Origin: Paenibacillus periandrae
Lineage (GTDB): Bacteria; Bacillota; Bacilli; Paenibacillales; NBRC-103111
Length of the DNA: 64,000 nt
Reading direction: 5' to 3'
Assembly (NCBI RefSeq): GCF_022458865.1
Contig: NZ_JAJNMU010000003.1
Location: forward strand, 372,001-436,000
The notes below the pieces were generated by a model. The model saw nothing but the letters and a program-made list of their open reading frames with translations. It had not been told where the DNA came from and made no database searches. Shown here one piece after another: positions 58,790 to 64,000 of the stretch (positions within the stretch are counted from its first letter, which is position 1; each line of letters opens with the position of its first letter). A program made the translations under genes and the position numbers.

Positions 58790-59957
58790 TAGTACTGGTT
58801 TTAAACGAAAAACATATGCTGATCTGCTGACAGAAGGTGAAGCAAAGGCACGAGAGTTATTCGGAGAGGATATCAGCACAGCGTCAAAAACACCGCTAGG
58901 TATCGTTCTCCGGATTTTTGTTTGGTTTCTATCGATCCTTTGGCAGATAGCTGAGAGGATATATTTATCCGGCTTCGTAGATACAGCTGAGGGTGTATCG
59001 CTGGACCGTTTGAGTGTTTACGCAGGCATACGAAGGCGAGTGGATACGAAAGCGCGAGGTGAGGTTACGTTCATAGGAACGGCAGGCTTCACAGTGAACC
59101 CTGGTTTACTCATTGCTACACCTTCCGACATTCAATATGTTGTAACCAATAGCGTAACGCTGAGTGGCGGCGGTATTGGTACAACAACCATAGAAGCGGT
59201 TGATACAGGGAGTTCTGGCAATGCTGCGGTTGGGGAAATTACCGTCTTTGTAAATCCTGATGCGAATCTTGCCTCTGTTACAAATGCTGCTGCTATAGCC
59301 AATGGTGGGGATAGAGAAAGCGATGCAGCATTCAGGGCACGTTTTCGTATCTCGCGGGCAGCCCGAGGCTCTGCTAATATCAATTCTTTGCTTGCAGCCG
59401 TTAACGCACTATCCGGTGTTCGTTCTGCTGCTGTAGTGGAAAATGACACTCTTGTTATAGATTCAGAGGGCAGGCCTAGTAAAAGCTTTGAAATCTACGT
59501 TCTTGGAGGCGCTAGCTCGGGAATCGCCAAAGCAATTTTTGATAATAAGCCTGCAGGAATCACAGCATGGGGGACAGAAACCGTATCAGTGAAAGACATT
59601 GCTGGATTCCCTCATGTTATTGGTTTTAGTCGTCCGGCAACCATTCCTATTTACGCAGGTTTGACAGTCACAACGAACAATGAGGCTCCAGTAGATGTTG
59701 CGAATAAGATACGCAATGCTGTTGTTGCCTATATTGGTGGGAAGGCTGTAGATGGTACTGAGTTTAACGGGAGCAGCATGGGTGAGGATGTGCTTTGGGC
59801 AAAGATTATCAGAGCGGTATATAACGTACCTGGCGTTGAAAATGTATCAGGCGGTATAAGCTTCACAAACGGCAGTTTTACGGCTTCCGACCTTGCTATT
59901 GACCCTCAAGAGGTTGCACAGATTGATGCTGATAATATCGGGGTGACGATCATATGA
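58782..59957 (+). CDS. baseplate J/gp47-family protein
   Basis: A 391-residue wedge protein. The gp47 core is visible (LDRLSVYAGIRRRVDTKARGEVTF; GGDRESDAAFRARFRIS). The GTG at 58782 has AGGAGG nine bases upstream; the frame is open further left, but the upstream part lies in the wedge gene. It joins hub and tail fibres. Confidence 0.87.
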   Translation: MLDSTGFKRKTYADLLTEGEAKARELFGEDISTASKTPLGIVLRIFVWFLSILWQIAERIYLSGFVDTAEGVSLDRLSVYAGIRRRVDTKARGEVTFIGTAGFTVNPGLLIATPSDIQYVVTNSVTLSGGGIGTTTIEAVDTGSSGNAAVGEITVFVNPDANLASVTNAAAIANGGDRESDAAFRARFRISRAARGSANINSLLAAVNALSGVRSAAVVENDTLVIDSEGRPSKSFEIYVLGGASSGIAKAIFDNKPAGITAWGTETVSVKDIAGFPHVIGFSRPATIPIYAGLTVTTNNEAPVDVANKIRNAVVAYIGGKAVDGTEFNGSSMGEDVLWAKIIRAVYNVPGVENVSGGISFTNGSFTASDLAIDPQEVAQIDADNIGVTII

Positions 59958-60595
59958 GTCGCTGGGATGATATGAGGAAGAGGCTGCAGGATTTGTTTCA
60001 GAAAGCTCCTGACAGCAATATAGCGAAGCTACTTAGGCTTGCAGCAGAACCTATGGACGAGATTGAGGAAGTGTTATGGCTCATCGATGCTTGGCGGGAC
60101 CTGGACACGGCAGAAGGCACAACGCTGGATGCGATTGGATCCAATGTTGGACAACCGAGGGGTGGTGTGGGCGATCCCATTTATCGGGCGCTGATTCGTT
60201 CAAAGATTGCTCGAAACCTTTCTACCGGAACCATCGACAGCATCATTGACGTTCTTTCCTTGGCGCTAAATAGTAGTCCTGACACGATTCGATTAGTTGA
60301 GTTATCGTCCGATATAGTTACAACTGAACCAGCTGCTTTTCGTATAACAGAGGTGCCATTGGCTCGATTAAATGAGATGGGAATGAGCAGCTTGCAGTTT
60401 GTCCAACTCACAAAGAGTGTGGCCCCTTTAGCGGTCCGAGTGGATTATGTTAGCTTCTCCGGAACGTTTAGATTCTCAAATCAAAACGGGGTTGTTGAAT
60501 CTACAGCGGAAGGTTTCTCAAATATAGCCGGAAGTTCAGGCGGGACGATTGGTAATGTTTATGAAGGTGGCAATGTTCCGGATCTACCAGTATAG
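59954..60595 (+). CDS. tail protein, gpI/DUF2612-like
   Basis: A 213-residue protein (KLLRLAAEPMDEIEEVLWLIDAWRDLDTAEGTTLDAIGSNVGQPR) with the DUF2612/gpI opening. It attaches the fibre to the baseplate. Its Gly/Ser-rich end is probably flexible. It overlaps the J gene by four bases. Confidence 0.8.
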   Translation: MSRWDDMRKRLQDLFQKAPDSNIAKLLRLAAEPMDEIEEVLWLIDAWRDLDTAEGTTLDAIGSNVGQPRGGVGDPIYRALIRSKIARNLSTGTIDSIIDVLSLALNSSPDTIRLVELSSDIVTTEPAAFRITEVPLARLNEMGMSSLQFVQLTKSVAPLAVRVDYVSFSGTFRFSNQNGVVESTAEGFSNIAGSSGGTIGNVYEGGNVPDLPV

Positions 60596-60613
60596 AAAGA
60601 AAGGATGTTGAAA

Positions 60614-62083
60614 ATGGCATTTAACAAAGAACTCCCTAAATGGAATGCCACAGGCGTAGAGCCGCCTGATTCCAAGAAAACTGAAGGGTGGCTTGAAAAT
60701 GATCATCCCCCAGCAGATTGGTGGAATTGGCAGCAAAACCGGACATATGAAGCATTAAAAGAATTACAGGAAAAGGCACTGGACGTTAGTACGCCTGGGG
60801 CGATTAGTGATTCGGTAATCGGCAGCCGAACCGCAACGGACAGCGTAACCCCATCGTTTACGGGACAACTCACACCGCTGATTAGCAGCTTGTTCACACT
60901 ATTGAAAGGTGTAACGGGTAAATCGAGCGCATTAACGGCTCCAGCTATTACGCTGGAAACGGTAAGCGGGCGGCTGGGACAATCGGTAAATGCAACGAAT
61001 AGTCCGACGTTTGCAGGGTTAACCTTAACCGCGCCTTTGCCGATTGGAAGCGGCGGTACCGGGAGCACTACGAAAAATTTTGTGGATCTAACAACAGCGC
61101 AAACAGTAAGCGGCACAAAAACGTTTGGTGACAAACTAAGAATTGCACTTGGCGCATTAGGGACTGTAGCTGGAAATACCTTAGAAATATCGGAACAATC
61201 TGCTACGGTTTCTAATGGCTTAAGTTTAATCACACGCGCCAGACGGATAGCGAACGGAACAACACATGATACGGCGTCAATAGACCTAATAAGGAAAGTC
61301 GATGCCACCTACCAACAGTTTTTGAGTTTTCAAGGCGATGGAAGTATTAGAACACCTAACACTATCCTTGATGATGGAGCAGGAAATGCGACGTTCGGTA
61401 ATTTGCGCGCAATTGTTGGGGCAGCCAGCACAGTTGTAGGATCAGACGCAATCAATGGTAATTATATAGGGAGCATTTCGAATCACAGGTTACGATTTAT
61501 AGTAAATAATGTAGAAAGAGCATCCATAGGCACAGATGGAACACTCAACGCGTTAACAATAAACGCGGGGGCTGCAAGTGTGTCCTCTGCCGGAAATGAT
61601 GCCCAAATAACGCTGCAGAATACAGGATCAGGCGGTAAAGGGTACTTGTTAACATCAGGATCAGGCGGTTCAGGGGCCGGAGTTGGCGGCTTTGCCGTGT
61701 GGGACACGGTGGCTGGATTAAGGCTTCGAATCGACGCATCAGGTAATGTTTATGTGCCAGTATCATTTACAACAGCGGGACCACTCACAGCAGGCGCCGG
61801 AGGATCATTTTCTAGTACCCTTGGGAATAACGGCTATCAAAAATTGCCTGGTGGATTGGTTTTTGCTTGGATGTATGTAACACTTCCTGCGAATACAGCG
61901 GCAAATTACGCTAACCCGGCCGGACTATCTACTATTTATATGGCTCATGCAATGGTGAGCGTAGGCACCGGAGGAACACCGGACAAGCCTTTATTGTGCA
62001 GTCCTTCCGGGGCCAATATAAATATAACGAACAATAATACTATGGAAATTTGGTCTCGTGTTTTCATGATAGGGATTGTATAA
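60614..62083 (+). CDS. tail fibre protein
   Basis: A 489-residue protein. An N-terminal attachment domain (PKWNATGVEPPDSKKTEGW; ADWWNWQQNRTYEAL) is followed by a long Ser/Thr/Gly/Ala-rich repetitive shaft (LTLTAPLPIGSGGTGSTTKNF and similar) and a C-terminal beta tip. It probably binds the host surface. The ATG at 60614 is preferred over 60605, which is too close to AAAGG. Confidence 0.83.
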   Translation: MAFNKELPKWNATGVEPPDSKKTEGWLENDHPPADWWNWQQNRTYEALKELQEKALDVSTPGAISDSVIGSRTATDSVTPSFTGQLTPLISSLFTLLKGVTGKSSALTAPAITLETVSGRLGQSVNATNSPTFAGLTLTAPLPIGSGGTGSTTKNFVDLTTAQTVSGTKTFGDKLRIALGALGTVAGNTLEISEQSATVSNGLSLITRARRIANGTTHDTASIDLIRKVDATYQQFLSFQGDGSIRTPNTILDDGAGNATFGNLRAIVGAASTVVGSDAINGNYIGSISNHRLRFIVNNVERASIGTDGTLNALTINAGAASVSSAGNDAQITLQNTGSGGKGYLLTSGSGGSGAGVGGFAVWDTVAGLRLRIDASGNVYVPVSFTTAGPLTAGAGGSFSSTLGNNGYQKLPGGLVFAWMYVTLPANTAANYANPAGLSTIYMAHAMVSVGTGGTPDKPLLCSPSGANINITNNNTMEIWSRVFMIGIV

Positions 62084-62096
62084 AGGAGTGATTTTT

Positions 62097-62456
62097 TTGG
62101 AACGGAAAATATTTGTCGTAGTTAAAGAAAATGAACTACCTAGATTTTACCCAACCGATTTGCACGATGCAGATAGTATCCCAAAGTCTGCAATCCAGAT
62201 CACTGAGGATGTTTGGCAAGATTATCTTAGCAACCAACACCTACGGAAATTCAACTCTACAGGTGACTTGCTTATCTTGGACCCACCAACACAGGAAGAA
62301 CTTGATGAGATCGAAGCTAATAGACCGCGTACAGATGCTGAGAAAATCGCTGTTCTTGAATCGTACAACGCTTCCTTACAACAACTAAATATGCAACTCG
62401 AACAGCGCCTCCAAGCCACGGAGAGCGCTGTTTTAACGATCATGGACTTTATTTAA
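62097..62456 (+). CDS. tail fibre-associated protein (XkdW-like)
   Basis: A 119-residue acidic protein (FVVVKENELPRFYPTDLHD; a coiled-coil end, about 85-115) in the place of XkdW/fibre-assembly proteins. The TTG at 62097 has AAAGGAG about eight bases upstream. The function is inferred from position. Confidence 0.65.
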   Translation: MERKIFVVVKENELPRFYPTDLHDADSIPKSAIQITEDVWQDYLSNQHLRKFNSTGDLLILDPPTQEELDEIEANRPRTDAEKIAVLESYNASLQQLNMQLEQRLQATESAVLTIMDFI

Positions 62457-62475
62457 TTAAGGAGGTGAAAAAGCT

Positions 62476-62607
62476 ATGTATGAATTTGTGCTCAACATGT
62501 GGATTATGAAACGGATTGACGAAGCAAAGGTTCGGTCCTACGTCACAAAGGGCTTCATTACGCAAGCCGAGGCTGACATGATTATAGCAACACCACAGCA
62601 GGCTTAA
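62476..62607 (+). CDS. XkdX-family small tail protein
   Basis: A 43-residue protein with the XkdX pattern MWIMKRIDEAKVRSYVTKGF. AAGGAGGTGA lies upstream of the ATG. Such proteins follow the fibre genes in PBSX-like phages; the function is unknown. Confidence 0.78.
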   Translation: MYEFVLNMWIMKRIDEAKVRSYVTKGFITQAEADMIIATPQQA

Positions 62608-62634
62608 AAATATAAACGAGAGAAGGAATGTAAA

Positions 62635-62820
62635 ATGGCAATTATCCAACCCAAATTAGAAGTCGTTCTAAACCCAGCAAACCCAGTACAAGAGGTGTGT
62701 GAGGTAATCAATGCCGTATCTGCTTACCATCCAAACAAAGAAGCTGAGATCCTTGCAGGGCTTATGCAAGCTATTGGAGCTCGATTGCAAGAATTGCAGA
62801 AGCCTCCTGAGCAAGAATAG
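62635..62820 (+). CDS. small hypothetical phage protein
   Basis: A 61-residue helical protein (VQEVCEVINAVSAYHPNKEA). GAGAAGGA precedes the ATG. It lies between XkdX and the lysis region. No family assigned. Confidence 0.6.
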   Translation: MAIIQPKLEVVLNPANPVQEVCEVINAVSAYHPNKEAEILAGLMQAIGARLQELQKPPEQE

Positions 62821-62847
62821 TCGGTAATAGCAAAGGAGAGAGCTGGA

Positions 62848-62875
62848 CCCCGAGCAATCGGGGCTATTTATTTGC
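62848..62875 (+). terminator. hairpin after the tail operon
   Basis: CCCCGA pairs with TCGGGG around a GCAA loop, followed by CTATTTATTTG. It may end the tail transcript. The same sequence recurs at 63735-63761. Confidence 0.5.
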
Positions 62876-63761
62876 CCTAAGGGACGGCTTACACGAAAAA
62901 AATACGCCCCAGTGATTTGGGACGTATAACTGTAAACATAGGTATTCAATTATTTGCACATATTCGTGGAGGTAGATTACTTATTTATTCCTAAAATCTT
63001 TAAACCTTCTTTTTTAAGATAGGGTTCATTTTTGTAGATCAATAAAACCGAGCCATCTGCACTTGTTATAAGAAGAGGGATTTCAGATGGTTTGGTGTTT
63101 ATTCCCCAAGGAAACGAAAGAGTTGCGACACTGGTCTTCAAAATAAATCTTTCATCTCTATCCATTTGAAGTAATTGCTCTTTCGACAATTCCTTAACGG
63201 AAAACCATTCATCCATATTTAAAACTGTATTTGGCGCTACGAAGAACACAGTCCCTTCACTTGTCGTTGGATCAGGGGATGAAGTAGGTGTTGCAGTCGG
63301 TTTCGGAGCAGGTGATGTAGTTGGTGTTGTATTAGGCGTTGCAGTAGGTGTTGGAGCTGGCGGCAAAATTTCTAACTTATAGGTCGCACTTGTTACATTG
63401 TTTAATGCAATCGTCCTACTGTCTGCTTTGTATGTAACATCATAGCCGATCAAATTGGCAATATCTCGAACGGGCAGGTAGGACGTTCCGTTGTAGACAA
63501 GGGGCAAGGTTTCAAATTCCTTGGTCTGTCCGTTTATTTCCAAGTTGAATTTTGCGAAAACAGCTTTAATTTCAGTTCCGACTAAATCTGTAGATGCCAA
63601 TGCGGTTACAGAAGAACCGAGCATCATAGACACGACTGCAGTAAGGATAATCTTTTTCATCATCAAGCCTCCATATATTTGGTTACTACTGGTAATACAT
63701 TATTTATACTGCCAAAGTTTGGAAAAGTTGCGCTCCGAGGAATCGGGGTTATTTATTTGCC
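62850..63761. repeat. 27-bp imperfect direct repeat flanking the reverse-strand exported-protein gene
   Basis: The units at 62850-62876 and 63735-63761 share 25 of 27 bases (CCGAG-AATCGGGG-TATTTATTTGCC). They bracket the reverse-strand exported-protein gene, suggesting that a cassette entered by recombination between short repeats. Confidence 0.7.
62977..63660 (-). CDS. exported stalk-domain (copper amine oxidase N-terminal-like) protein
   Basis: A 227-residue secreted protein. The signal peptide (MKKIILTAVVSMMLGSSVTALAS, about 1-23) is followed by a Paenibacillus-type stalk domain (VYNGTSYLPVRDIANLIGYDVTY). A Pro/Thr-rich linker (about 100-135) leads to a C-terminal domain of unknown type. 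The ATG at 63660 has GGAGG six bases upstream. It points against the late genes between tail and lysis genes: a candidate lysogenic-conversion gene. Confidence 0.8.
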   Translation of the reverse strand: MKKIILTAVVSMMLGSSVTALASTDLVGTEIKAVFAKFNLEINGQTKEFETLPLVYNGTSYLPVRDIANLIGYDVTYKADSRTIALNNVTSATYKLEILPPAPTPTATPNTTPTTSPAPKPTATPTSSPDPTTSEGTVFFVAPNTVLNMDEWFSVKELSKEQLLQMDRDERFILKTSVATLSFPWGINTKPSEIPLLITSADGSVLLIYKNEPYLKKEGLKILGINK

Positions 63762-63784
63762 TTCGGGCAGAGAGGGGGAGCATT

Positions 63785-64000
63785 ATGCCAGACGACGAAA
63801 ATCTTAAAATAACGGAGCAGCTTACAAATGTACGTTTGGATCTCCGGGAGCTCTCAACCAAAATGGATACGTTCAAAGACATGTCGCGAAAAATTGATGA
63901 GGTGGACGACCTTGCTAAGAAGGCTATGGAATCAACGAAATCTGCACACCGAAGATTAGACCGAATAGATAAGCTTGTTACCTGGTTGTCTACTACAGTC
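63785..64000 (+). CDS. XhlA-family holin-associated protein (partial)
   Basis: 72 codons are visible up to the window edge: a charged coiled coil (LTNVRLDLRELSTKMD) and SAHRRLDRIDKLVTWLS, the XhlA/haemolysin pattern that normally leads into a C-terminal transmembrane helix. GAGAGGGGGAG lies upstream of the ATG. XhlA works with holin XhlB and the endolysin in host lysis, so these should follow off the window. Confidence 0.82.
   Translation, partial: MPDDENLKITEQLTNVRLDLRELSTKMDTFKDMSRKIDEVDDLAKKAMESTKSAHRRLDRIDKLVTWLSTTV

Overview
The window looks like a chromosome segment of a spore-forming Paenibacillaceae bacterium (Paenibacillus or close kin). The pointers are strong GGAGG ribosome sites with many TTG/GTG starts, a YjcZ-like sporulation peptide, a GH42 beta-galactosidase, a YqjM-type ene reductase and a Tad-like pilus locus headed by a kinase. 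It falls into a host part (1-22.3 kb) and a prophage (22.3 kb to beyond the right edge).

Host part. The left edge carries the first codons of a leftward citrate-synthase-like gene. From 261 to 10936 a rightward cluster encodes a D-2-hydroxyacid dehydrogenase, three TIM-barrel sugar isomerase/epimerase-like proteins, two Gfo/Idh/MocA oxidoreductases, a DUF993 aldolase-fold protein, an AraC regulator and a GH42 galactosidase. Together they suggest oxidation, isomerisation and cleavage of an unidentified sugar or glycoside; no transporter is visible. Then come a YjcZ-like peptide, a polysaccharide deacetylase, a YqjM-type NADPH dehydrogenase and a TSUP transporter. From 14610 to 22160 lies a Tad/Flp-like operon: a Ser/Thr kinase fused to a degenerate ParA/CpaE-like domain, a CpaB-like SAF protein, a CpaE-like ATPase, a CpaF-like secretion ATPase, TadB-like and TadC-like membrane proteins, and a small one-helix protein whose gene is cut by the prophage.

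Prophage. At least 41.6 kb, contractile-tailed, integrated by a large serine recombinase whose stop codon lies next to the presumed attL. The order is: integrase; leftward lysogeny block (ImmA-like protease, small protein, lipoprotein, XRE repressor); divergent switch with three operator-like palindromes; rightward early genes (HTH proteins, SbcC-like ATPase, RecT, MBL-fold hydrolase, initiator with iteron-like repeats inside its gene, G39P-like helicase loader, DnaB, DUF1064 nuclease, C5 methyltransferase with a long open second frame); ArpU-type regulator; late genes (terminase, DUF1073 portal, minor head, DUF2213 protease/scaffold, cement, capsid, connectors, DUF3383 sheath, tube, tail chaperones, tape measure, baseplate, spike, fibre, XkdX, XhlA). 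attR, endolysin and the rest of the pilus gene lie outside the window.

Cargo. A complete IS4-family element (1647 bp, 17-bp terminal repeats, 10-bp target duplication) sits in a terminator-like hairpin just after the ArpU gene. Several small cassettes with their own signals or opposite orientation (38.8, 42.5, 47.3 and 63.3 kb) look like morons. No tRNA, rRNA or CRISPR array was seen.
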